Positions 57,368-63,879 of a stretch of 64,000 bases of DNA are shown piece after piece (the stretch's first letter is position 1; every line of letters begins with the position of its first letter). The notes under the pieces were generated by a model that ran no database searches, was not told the DNA's origin, and saw only the letters and a program-made list of their open reading frames with translations. Source of the stretch: a virus; IMG/VR virus record IMGVR_UViG_3300005253_001115, positions 202,641 to 266,640 of that record, one strand, 5' to 3'. A program made the position numbers and the translations under genes.

Positions 57368-57801
57368 CAGACCTCTACGAGAGCATCGGAGGGCATCTTC
57401 GGCACTGCGATCCGAGCGTCTTCGGCAAGGTCATCTGCCACGGCGCTCGACTCGATCATGTTGAGAATGATGTCCCTGACCGAAAGCTCGAACACGCGAG
57501 ATACTGCGTCCCCGAGAATGTCGTAGTCACCACGATGCACCTCGTCGGTACTCTCGGGATCATCGAACGTAGCATGGAAGGGCACGACCGTGAACACCTG
57601 CCACTTCGGACCGCGAACCTCGCGCCCGCCCATACCAAAGCGCAGCGTGCCGTCTGTTTCGATCAGCAGGTTGATGCCCAGACCGGGCAGGTTGACCAGA
57701 AACTCGGTGTCGGACTTCTGCTCGACCTCGATGGTGCTCGTCATGCCCAGCGTCTTGATGCCTGCTTCGAGGAACTTGATTGTCTGCTTTACGCTTTCCA
57801 T
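57364..57801 (-). CDS. Hypothetical protein
   Basis: 145 aa. An N-terminal helix, beta-rich centre (GINLLIETDGTLRFGMGG) and acidic helical C-terminus. Ribosome site AAGGGAG. A sigma-28-like promoter lies upstream with a short leader. No family is recognised. Confidence 0.6.
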   Translation of the reverse strand: MESVKQTIKFLEAGIKTLGMTSTIEVEQKSDTEFLVNLPGLGINLLIETDGTLRFGMGGREVRGPKWQVFTVVPFHATFDDPESTDEVHRGDYDILGDAVSRVFELSVRDIILNMIESSAVADDLAEDARIAVPKMPSDALVEVW

Positions 57802-57824
57802 TTTGCTTGCTCCCTTTCCTTTAT

Positions 57825-57851
57825 GTATCGGACACTTGGTCAGGATCTTGA
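57825..57851 (-). promoter_or_regulatory. Sigma-28-like promoter with leader
   Basis: Minus strand: TCAAGATC - 11 nt - TCCGATAC, with the ATG at 57801 23 nt downstream. The -35 overlaps the last codons of the upstream gene. Confidence 0.55.
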
Positions 57852-58316
57852 GGCTTTCTTAGCCTTTTGTGCCCGGATCGCTCCCCGTCTATTCGTCATT
57901 TCTCGGCCCGTGCCGTCGGTCTGCACCCCACCGGTTCGCTCATGCTTCGGGACGTAGTTGTCTACGAGTTTCTGCAACTCGTCATGGAAGTGGTCGCCAC
58001 GCCACGCTATATCGGCGTTCCCTTCACGGAGATCTTGCACACGAAGGACCGCCACGCACGCCTCGACAGTGGAGAACTCGTCACTGTCATCTGCGGGGTT
58101 ATCGGGCTCCCGGGGAAAGAATGTAGCAACGAAGCGGAAACCGGCAATTGTAGTGATTTCGGCATCGTCGTGCCCCACGAACAAAATCGTCCAGAATCCA
58201 CGCCCGCTTACTCCGTTTCGGTGGTAACTCATGTCGAGCACCTCACCCACGAGCCTGCCAGATTTCGGGATGCGCTTAGCCAATTTCGACTCGATTTCGG
58301 CCACCGTTTTTGGCAA
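57840..58316 (-). CDS. Hypothetical protein with RRxAIxAQK tail
   Basis: 158 aa if started at the TTG at 58316 (GAGG site), which keeps the GRLVGEVLDMSYHRNG strand whole; an ATG at 58232 with GAGGTG is the alternative. Beta-rich body (GFWTILFVGHDD, AGFRFVATFFP), then TNRRGAIRAQKAKKASRS, the shared tail. It overlaps the GGDEF gene end. Function unknown. Confidence 0.58.
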   Translation of the reverse strand: MPKTVAEIESKLAKRIPKSGRLVGEVLDMSYHRNGVSGRGFWTILFVGHDDAEITTIAGFRFVATFFPREPDNPADDSDEFSTVEACVAVLRVQDLREGNADIAWRGDHFHDELQKLVDNYVPKHERTGGVQTDGTGREMTNRRGAIRAQKAKKASRS

Positions 58317-58830
58317 CGTAAAGAGCCTCGTCTGCCCGCTTGGCGAGCTTTTCGGCTGTATCCCTAATGCGGGCCATTGCGACACCGACGCTCACTGTAA
58401 CAGCAGGGTCGTCGCTCTGGTGGCTATCCTCGATGGAGGACCGGATCTTCTCTGCGAGAAGGGAAGCGCCCCGATAACTGGTAACAGCGACCACCGACAT
58501 CTCTTCGCCACCTTGCCGGAAGGCCGCATCTCCACCCCGGATAACTTGCTGGATAACTGCGGCGACGCGCATTAGGACCGCATCCCCTACACCGTGCCCG
58601 TGGGTATCGTTTACCCTTTTGAAATGGTCAATGTCTATGGCAACGAAGGTTAGGTCGGTCTGTTGCCGATCGGCCTGAGACAGTGCTCGGCCCAGGTACT
58701 CGTTGAGCCCACGACGATTGCCGAGCCCCGTAAGCTCATCCAGGGTCGCCAGCTTCTCAAGGTGGCCGATGCGTTGATACGCCGCACCTAGCTCGAATTC
58801 GAGGTCTCTGATTGTATCACTCTCACTCAT
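58276..58830 (-). CDS. GGDEF-domain protein with GGEEM signature
   Basis: 184 aa. Almost the whole protein is one GGDEF domain: DELTGLGNRRGL, then DIDHFKRVND, and the active-site loop RQGGEEMSVV at 106-114, where the final aromatic of GGDEF/GGEEF is Met. Short N-terminal coiled coil. It might make cyclic di-GMP or a related signal, or be an inactive GTP binder. Sigma-28-like promoter with the ATG 7 nt downstream. Confidence 0.85.
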   Translation of the reverse strand: MSESDTIRDLEFELGAAYQRIGHLEKLATLDELTGLGNRRGLNEYLGRALSQADRQQTDLTFVAIDIDHFKRVNDTHGHGVGDAVLMRVAAVIQQVIRGGDAAFRQGGEEMSVVAVTSYRGASLLAEKIRSSIEDSHQSDDPAVTVSVGVAMARIRDTAEKLAKRADEALYVAKNGGRNRVEIG

Positions 58831-58837
58831 ACTTTAT

Positions 58838-58864
58838 GTATCGGCGGCACCCTGGGAAACTTGA
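58838..58864 (-). promoter_or_regulatory. Sigma-28-like promoter
   Basis: Minus strand: TCAAGTTT - 11 nt - GCCGATAC, then 7 nt to the ATG at 58830; no ribosome site in between. Confidence 0.68.
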
Positions 58865-58978
58865 GCCCAATTCATTCGGCCGCTGCGAAATCGTTCTCCT
58901 CGAAAACCTAGTCCGTTTCTCTCTTGTAAGGCACAATATCTGGAGTCATCTTCCTGTATTTGTTTTGGTCATGCCTCT

Positions 58979-59072
58979 TCCACAGTGTGCAACTTTGCGC
59001 TGCCGCTCCAGCCTCAAGACCCGGGACGCTTTCGCGCCCCGGGTCCGGGAGGCGGGTGACCACACTCTGTGG
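58979..59072. ncRNA. Rod-like structured intergenic element
   Basis: Three nested stems: CCACAGTGTG/CACACTCTGTGG (2-nt bulge), GCCGCTCC/GGAGGCGG, and a perfect GACCCGGG/CCCGGGTC at 59018-59045. The stretch 58865-59092 has no gene. It follows the stop at 59093 and precedes the GGDEF promoter. Strong terminator or structured RNA. Confidence 0.5.
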
Positions 59073-59092
59073 TCAACCCCTTGGCAAACCTC

Positions 59093-59237
59093 TTAGCGAC
59101 CGTATCCGCCAGATGGCACTCCTCGTTCCTTGCAAATACGTTCTACACACAAGCGTAGGTGACAATCGCTGCAAATGTCCTTGCTACCCTGATTCGTGGC
59201 ATAGCTCACAGCCTCTTGAATCGTCTAGTCCGGTCAT
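59093..59237 (-). pseudogene. Small zinc ribbon split by a +1 frameshift
   Basis: The ATG at 59237 overlaps the upstream TGA. Frame 0 reads 17 residues with CELC then hits TAG. One base further on, the +1 frame continues with SKDICSDCHLRLCVERICKE and ends at 59093. Joined, they give a CxxC...CxxC zinc ribbon of about 47 residues. The shift is at TCA GGG TAG. It may be programmed frameshifting, a real mutation, or a base-count error in the GGG run. Confidence 0.5.
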
Positions 59238-59671
59238 ACAACCTCCGGTTGCGTCCACTTGGGTTTGACCTTGACGGTGGTTCCGTGCCCATGCGTGCCC
59301 TCGGTGGGGAACTGGTACTCTCCCCATCCCTGCTCCGGGTCGTCATTGCTGACGGTCACGTTCTCCATGTCGCCGTCGAAGCAACCAGAGTGGTAGGCTG
59401 CGATTCCGCTGTAGCTGCAACCGTTGTAGTGCAGGCTTACAATATCGCCCCAATCCATCGCGGTCCATAGGTAACTCGCCTCGTCGCCGCAGTGCGGCCC
59501 GAGACCTTTCGTTTCGACCTTGAACACGCGCCCGTAGGAGTCATACTGCCCCTGCATCCATTCTAGCACTACCCCTTCCTTCACTAGCATGAGGATGCAG
59601 TGCTCGCCCGAGAAACTGTCTGAGCAAATCGGATGCTCACACTCGGGGCAAATGTACGAAACACAACCCAT
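59234..59671 (-). CDS. Cys-rich hypothetical protein
   Basis: 145 aa. N-terminal YICPECEHPICSD zinc-like knuckle, then a Trp/Tyr-rich body with more Cys and His. AAAGGA ribosome site. No family is recognised. Confidence 0.6.
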   Translation of the reverse strand: MGCVSYICPECEHPICSDSFSGEHCILMLVKEGVVLEWMQGQYDSYGRVFKVETKGLGPHCGDEASYLWTAMDWGDIVSLHYNGCSYSGIAAYHSGCFDGDMENVTVSNDDPEQGWGEYQFPTEGTHGHGTTVKVKPKWTQPEVV

Positions 59672-59674
59672 TTT

Positions 59675-60037
59675 CTATCCTTTCCGCCGATTACGCCCAG
59701 TCCGGCGTTCGTACCCGTAACCCCGAAGGGCACTGTAGAACAGATTTTCCTTCTCGGCTTCATTCATTTGAATGAACCTCGACTCACGAATCTCTTCCGT
59801 AAACCCAACTACCTCTTCGGCAGCGGGTTCCAAAACCTGAGTGTTATCCTCGCTCATGTTGGCCACCTGCTCGCCCTTCTGAGGTCGTGAATCACTTCCT
59901 CGGTCGTCCTTTCGGTCCAGAGCCTTCTGCCAGCGCTCCATGAAGTAAGTCAAGCGCTCGCGGATAATTTCGGGGTCTCCCGAGAATACCGCAGCATCGA
60001 TAGTCTGTAGTGCCTCTTCGTCTGAGGGGTGAATCAT
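59675..60037 (-). CDS. Hypothetical charged protein
   Basis: 120 aa; helical first 45 residues, a low-complexity linker, then a helical end with basic tail (YERRTGRNRRKG). ATGA overlap with the gene upstream. No family is recognised. Confidence 0.58.
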   Translation of the reverse strand: MIHPSDEEALQTIDAAVFSGDPEIIRERLTYFMERWQKALDRKDDRGSDSRPQKGEQVANMSEDNTQVLEPAAEEVVGFTEEIRESRFIQMNEAEKENLFYSALRGYGYERRTGRNRRKG

Positions 60038-60492
60038 GCTTTCCTCCGCTTCTCGTAGATGGCTCGAACCTTATCCGATGCCTGTAGCTCGCCCGTGAAG
60101 AGGGCAAAACCACAGTCGCACTCGCGTAGGCCGATGCCCCCCGCTGGGAAGATGTTGCACGCATCCTCGTGGCGACCGTAGCGGAGCATAGCACTTGCGT
60201 AGTCATTGCCGGATAGCTCCAGAAGTCGCTCGACCTCTTCGGCCTCGATGCCTTCGTGGGCGAGCCGGATAGCCTCTAGCGCGAGGCTGAGGTGATACTC
60301 TCGCTCACTGTCCTCGAACATGCCGTCGCCCACGGTGGTGGCAGAGTAAACTGTCTCGCCACCACAGCCGGGGTAGTCGGCCCTAAAACCGCCATGCCGC
60401 AGCCTGAGGTAGCCCACCTGCTCGTCGTTCTCATCGAGAACGTCGTACTGCTCGGGGCAGGCACCGCATGTCTGTACGAGTCTGAAGCTCAT
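60034..60492 (-). CDS. Hypothetical Cys-containing protein
   Basis: 152 aa. Beta-rich N-terminus (CGACPEQYDVLDENDEQVGY), then helices (LEAIRLAHEGIEAEEVERLL), and CDCGFALF near the end. No family is recognised. Confidence 0.6.
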   Translation of the reverse strand: MSFRLVQTCGACPEQYDVLDENDEQVGYLRLRHGGFRADYPGCGGETVYSATTVGDGMFEDSEREYHLSLALEAIRLAHEGIEAEEVERLLELSGNDYASAMLRYGRHEDACNIFPAGGIGLRECDCGFALFTGELQASDKVRAIYEKRRKA

Positions 60493-60551
60493 TACTGCCC
60501 CTCTTCGGCTCGGTCCAAGTCCTGTTGGGTATACTTTATCGGTCTCTCCCT

Positions 60552-61097
60552 TTATCCGCTTCTAATGACCAGTTCGATAGCCATTCCGTCGATGCGGATC
60601 CGGCGTTGCGGCAAAGTGCCGGAATTCTCAAAAAATCCGTCGCTTACGATTCGAATCCGGGTAAAACCCTTCTCTTTCGCATGGACGAGAACAGACTCAA
60701 GCTTGGTGCCGCCTCCCGCTTCCGCTGGCCTCTGTTCACTGACAAACGTAGTGAACCAAAAAGTTTGTCCGATGTTCTCGGAGGCCACGAGAGCGTCCAG
60801 ATCGTGTCCGTGCATCGACCCACTACAATCAAAGTAGGTTGCTTCTACAGCCGTGCCAGCAGCCCACTCGCCTGTAGCCCACTCGTCCACGGTGCCTTTG
60901 ACGCTGAACCTGATCGTATCAGGGTCCACGATCTTGACGGCTTCGATCACTAGACCGCCCATCTCGTCCACTCCGACTTTCTTCTCGAAGAGCGCTCGAA
61001 GCTCATCCTGCCCCCCGAAAAGCTCCGCGAGTGTCATATCAACAGTTGTGTCAATCGCCTTTCCCTGGCTCTCTGCCGAGGGTTCGTTGTCAAACAT
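60552..61097 (-). CDS. Mini von Willebrand A-like protein
   Basis: 181 aa. After an acidic N-terminal 45 residues comes YFDCSGSMHG (residues 88-97), the DxSxS metal-site motif of vWA domains, then a TFV strand, GGGTKLESVL and IRIVSDGFF, which fit the later MIDAS residues. Smaller than most vWA proteins. Possible protein-binding role; partner unknown. Confidence 0.68.
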   Translation of the reverse strand: MFDNEPSAESQGKAIDTTVDMTLAELFGGQDELRALFEKKVGVDEMGGLVIEAVKIVDPDTIRFSVKGTVDEWATGEWAAGTAVEATYFDCSGSMHGHDLDALVASENIGQTFWFTTFVSEQRPAEAGGGTKLESVLVHAKEKGFTRIRIVSDGFFENSGTLPQRRIRIDGMAIELVIRSG

Positions 61098-61111
61098 GTT
61101 TCTTCTCCTGG

Positions 61112-61270
61112 TTACTTTTCTTCCTCATCGGACAAAACCACCCGAACCTTGAGCTTTCCTTTCGCTCCGTAGTGGAAAACCGCCCACATTCCCAACCGGC
61201 CCAGGAAGGAAATCCCCGCGCCGAAAGCCATGATGGCAATCACGATCCAAAACTGGGTTTCAGCGTCCAT
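61112..61270 (-). CDS. Small membrane protein
   Basis: 52 aa. Membrane segment FWIVIAIMAFGAGISFLG, then a basic and acidic tail ending SDEEEK. Too short for usual gene finders. It overlaps the gene upstream by 8 bp. Confidence 0.6.
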   Translation of the reverse strand: MDAETQFWIVIAIMAFGAGISFLGRLGMWAVFHYGAKGKLKVRVVLSDEEEK

Positions 61271-61397
61271 TGAGTTGCTCCCTGATCCAGTCGGCTGCGT
61301 CGTACATGCCTTCGCGCTCTGCGAGAGCAGCTAGGTCACGCAGTTGCTCGTAGGCTATCTTGCCGTTGCGGCTCGGCCATTCAGATCTTCTCCACAT
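61263..61397 (-). CDS. Hypothetical small helical protein
   Basis: About 44 aa; the C-terminal KIAYEQLRDLAALAEREGMY helix looks real, but the start (ATG 61397 or 61400) is uncertain. Overlaps both neighbours. Confidence 0.45.
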
Positions 61398-61638
61398 CAT
61401 TGATGTCGGCCTCGCTCCAGTAGCCACCCGTGCCAGCCCACACAATTGTGGGGTTCGCCTCGGCGACGCCGCTGATTGTCACGCCAGAGAGAATGTGATG
61501 CACTTTCACTGTGTAAGAGCGACAAGCGAGCTTGGTACCCGTCCGGTAATTCTTGACAAGCGTTCCCTTGGCGATTTTCACCCTGTCCCCCGCTTGAATG
61601 GGCAAGTCTTTTCGATCGTAAAAGCCTTCGTATCGCAT
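61381..61638 (-). CDS. Hypothetical small beta-rich protein
   Basis: 85 aa. AGDRVKIAKGTLVKNYRTGT and TVKVHHILSGVTIS suggest an SH3-like small barrel. No family is recognised. It is the last well-formed minus-strand gene before the junction near 61.70 kb. Confidence 0.58.
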   Translation of the reverse strand: MRYEGFYDRKDLPIQAGDRVKIAKGTLVKNYRTGTKLACRSYTVKVHHILSGVTISGVAEANPTIVWAGTGGYWSEADINDVEKI

Positions 61639-61641
61639 GTT

Positions 61642-61700
61642 CTACCTCTTTGCCTTCTTCGCTGGCTTCTTCCTGAGGGTAACCCCGTACTTGGGAACGA
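61642..61700 (-). pseudogene. Possible C-terminal remnant of a minus-strand gene
   Basis: The minus strand reads YGVTLRKKPAKKAKR then a stop, 3 bp before the next start, and looks like a basic gene end. Upstream of about 61.70 kb this frame stays open but its content looks unnatural. It may be cut by the junction. Confidence 0.35.
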
Positions 61701-61995
61701 TGGCCTGCCGAGGCAGGAGTGGGGCGACGTAGCGCAGGGGTGCTGGCAGTTGGTAGCACTGGAGGGTGTCGGGTCGGTGGAGGAAGTGGACACGGAGTTC
61801 ATGGGGCATCTGTGTGGACTGGCCGAGGGTAAGGACGAGCGGGCCTTCTACGAGGCTGCGTTCGGTGATCCACAGGTAACGGCCAAGCCTGATGTGGTTC
61901 AGGCTATCACGGATAGGAAGCTGCTCCAAACGTTGCTGGATGCTGGGAGGTTGACGCGAGGGTCGGACGGCATACTGCACAAGGGCGAGGCATAG
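61699..61995 (+). CDS. 5'-truncated plus-strand gene
   Basis: The plus strand reads a protein-like sequence (GLPRQEWGDVAQGCWQL, GKDERAFYEAAFGD, ITDRKLLQTLLDAGRL) up to a stop 2 bp before the next ATG. No start or ribosome site is seen near 61.70 kb, and further upstream the frame is only the reverse of a real minus-strand gene. Probably a gene lacking its 5' end. Function unknown. Confidence 0.5.
   Translation, partial: DGLPRQEWGDVAQGCWQLVALEGVGSVEEVDTEFMGHLCGLAEGKDERAFYEAAFGDPQVTAKPDVVQAITDRKLLQTLLDAGRLTRGSDGILHKGEA
61703..61716. repeat. Palindrome at the strand-switch junction
   Basis: CCTGCC-GA-GGCAGG, a perfect 6-bp inverted repeat exactly where minus-strand genes give way to plus-strand genes. 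Confidence 0.5.
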
Positions 61996-61997
61996 CC

Positions 61998-62237
61998 ATG
62001 GCTGAGATGGGAACCGCAATGGAGCGTCCTAATCTACCGAAGCGCCTTGAGAACATCGAGGCCCTGCTACAGTCGTCCCGTGAGATTGTAAGTAGGATAC
62101 AAAGTCCTGATGAAGAAAAGGCAGAGCTGGCTCCAGAGGCCAACGGTATCGAGGCAGCAGCAGCCCATATTGAGCAGGGCCTACAACGCCTCAACGCTCG
62201 GCTCATAGGAATTGCTGACCGAATAGGGCAGTTGTAA
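61998..62237 (+). CDS. Hypothetical coiled-coil protein
   Basis: 79 aa, nearly all helix (RLENIEALLQSSREIVSRIQ, GLQRLNARLIGIADRIGQL). The stop overlaps the next ATG (TAATG). No family is recognised. Confidence 0.58.
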   Translation: MAEMGTAMERPNLPKRLENIEALLQSSREIVSRIQSPDEEKAELAPEANGIEAAAAHIEQGLQRLNARLIGIADRIGQL

Positions 62238-62404
62238 TGGATAGGCTAGAACTCACACTGGTTTACAAGAAGGCCACCAAAGGCAAGTATGTGTATGAGG
62301 AGGAGGGAGAGCAGCCTACCATCCAGTCCCTCTACATCGAGAAGTCTGTGATGGAGGGAAGCCCACCTTCTCGCGTACAAGTCATAGTCTACCAACTGGC
62401 GTAG
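62237..62404 (+). CDS. Hypothetical small beta-rich protein
   Basis: 55 aa. Alternating strands (LELTLVYKKATKGKYVYEEE, SRVQVIVYQLA). Coupled to the previous gene. Too short for usual gene finders. No family is recognised. Confidence 0.55.
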   Translation: MDRLELTLVYKKATKGKYVYEEEGEQPTIQSLYIEKSVMEGSPPSRVQVIVYQLA

Positions 62405-62416
62405 GAGGGACGTTCG

Positions 62417-62857
62417 ATGGAGAGAAGAGGGAACCGACACCACAAACCCCTGCTGGAAATCTTTGAGTCAAGGGTTGATGAGGTCAGCAATGAGTGTTGG
62501 AGGTGGCCTGGATACCAACATCCTGAGACAGGGTACAGCTTTATCCGCACCAACTACAAGCTGCATAGGGTTCATCGCCTTGCCTATGAGAGGCGCTTTG
62601 GCCCAGTACCTAAAGGAATAGACCTACATCACCTCTGTTTCCACAGGTGGTGTTGGAACCCTCTTCATCTCCTACCTGTCAATCGCAAGGAGCACTCACC
62701 CGAGGGCCTTGTGAACCAGTATGTTGGCAGGACACACTGCTCCAAAGGACATAACTACAAGGAGGATGGTTACTCATACACTAACCCCCAGGGTAAGACT
62801 TGTAGGCGGTGTAGGGCATGTAATAAGGAGTCCAGAGGTGCGTTGGCAGGAAGATAG
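62417..62857 (+). CDS. HNH endonuclease (homing type)
   Basis: 146 aa. CWRWPGY, then HRVHRLAYERRFGPVPKG and IDLHHLCFHRWCWNPLHL form the HNH core with zinc Cys. A C-terminal CSKGH...CRRCRACNK zinc ribbon is typical of phage HNH proteins. It differs in type from the two minus-strand HNH genes. Confidence 0.87.
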   Translation: MERRGNRHHKPLLEIFESRVDEVSNECWRWPGYQHPETGYSFIRTNYKLHRVHRLAYERRFGPVPKGIDLHHLCFHRWCWNPLHLLPVNRKEHSPEGLVNQYVGRTHCSKGHNYKEDGYSYTNPQGKTCRRCRACNKESRGALAGR

Positions 62858-63488
62858 TTCCTTAGCTCGCCGTATGCTCGATGACCTAGAGAGTGAGATG
62901 TGGATTGATAAGAAGCTACCACACCTCACAGAACTCATCTACTGCCTCACTGCGAGTTGGTGCCGAAGGGTCCAGCCACTTCCCTACACCCCTCAGGAAG
63001 TGTCCCTATTTGCTGTCGGTGTAGGTGTGGAGAAGGTACTACTCCGCTCTCACCGGCAGCATCTAGAGGGTGTGTGTGATGGGATTTACTACGATGCGGA
63101 CTTCCTAGACTACAACAACAATGTAGGGGAGTTTAAATGCACTAGGAAAAGCATGAAGTACATGCCAGAGGAATTTCCCTGGGGATGGGAGATGCAGGTC
63201 AAGGGGTACATGTATGCGTTGGGGAAGGACCAGGCTACGCTTGCAGCAATGTGCCTCATGGGGGATTATCGGCCACCGTTTCCTCAGTTAGGAGCCTGGC
63301 ATGGTAGTGCTAGTGAACAGGAGTTGGCTAATACCTGGCAGTGGATGTGCTGGAGGAAAGAAGTGTACCTGGATCACTTGGAGAGGAAGGTGATGCCCAG
63401 ACAGTTTACCTATAACCAGGACTACGAGTGTCAGTATTGCAGTTTTAAGGTATTGTGCGATGCACGGGAGGTGATTGAACGTGATTAA
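62838..63488 (+). CDS. Cas4/RecB-like PD-(D/E)XK nuclease
   Basis: 216 aa from a GTG at 62838 with AAGGAG 7 nt upstream, overlapping the HNH gene by 20 bp. GVCDGIYYDADFL and VGEFKCTRKS give the D...ExK residues, then WEMQVKGYMYAL (QxxxY-like), and a C-terminal CQYCSFKVLCDA likely for an Fe-S cluster. It is a second such nuclease in the window, unlike that at 16535. Confidence 0.82.
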   Translation: MRWQEDSSLARRMLDDLESEMWIDKKLPHLTELIYCLTASWCRRVQPLPYTPQEVSLFAVGVGVEKVLLRSHRQHLEGVCDGIYYDADFLDYNNNVGEFKCTRKSMKYMPEEFPWGWEMQVKGYMYALGKDQATLAAMCLMGDYRPPFPQLGAWHGSASEQELANTWQWMCWRKEVYLDHLERKVMPRQFTYNQDYECQYCSFKVLCDAREVIERD

Positions 63489-63654
63489 GGACAAGAATGA
63501 CATAGAGCACCTGCCGCTTTGGACAATTGTATTTAGGTATAACCGTTGCAGGATTCTTCTAGAGGGAGCAAAGGAGCGGAAAACACTTCTTGGCGGTTGG
63601 GACAAGGTATATCTTGAAGCCGCCCTGGAGATACTACAAGACGATAGGCCATAG
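63481..63654 (+). CDS. Hypothetical small protein
   Basis: 57 aa from a GTG with GGAGG 9 nt upstream, overlapping the nuclease stop. Helical, basic (RYNRCRILLEGAKERKTLLG). No family is recognised. Confidence 0.52.
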   Translation: MIKDKNDIEHLPLWTIVFRYNRCRILLEGAKERKTLLGGWDKVYLEAALEILQDDRP

Positions 63655-63666
63655 GAGGGCAGGACG

Positions 63667-63879
63667 ATGATAAAATATGAGGTTAGTAAGCAATCAAGGC
63701 GACGGGTATGGCTAGAGGTAGAGCCAAGGGCTGCCCTGGTGGAGTTGGTGGAGGAGACTAGGCTACCCCCAGCGTTAGCGCCTGGGCCGGAAGCCTGGGA
63801 CCGCCATTCCATACAGGTGTCATTGAACGGGTTAAGGAACGCCCTAGACCAGGTTGCTATCCAGCACGAGGTGGGATGA
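63667..63879 (+). CDS. Hypothetical small protein
   Basis: 70 aa with an AGGAGG site. MIKYEVSKQSRRRVWLEVE start, Pro-rich centre. ATGA overlap with the next gene. No family is recognised. Confidence 0.58.
   Translation: MIKYEVSKQSRRRVWLEVEPRAALVELVEETRLPPALAPGPEAWDRHSIQVSLNGLRNALDQVAIQHEVG

Noticed and set aside
61126-61160. Sigma-28-like motif (12-nt spacer) upstream of the vWA-like gene
   Set aside because: It lies wholly within the coding sequence of the small membrane protein at 61112-61270, and the start codon is far away with its own ribosome site.
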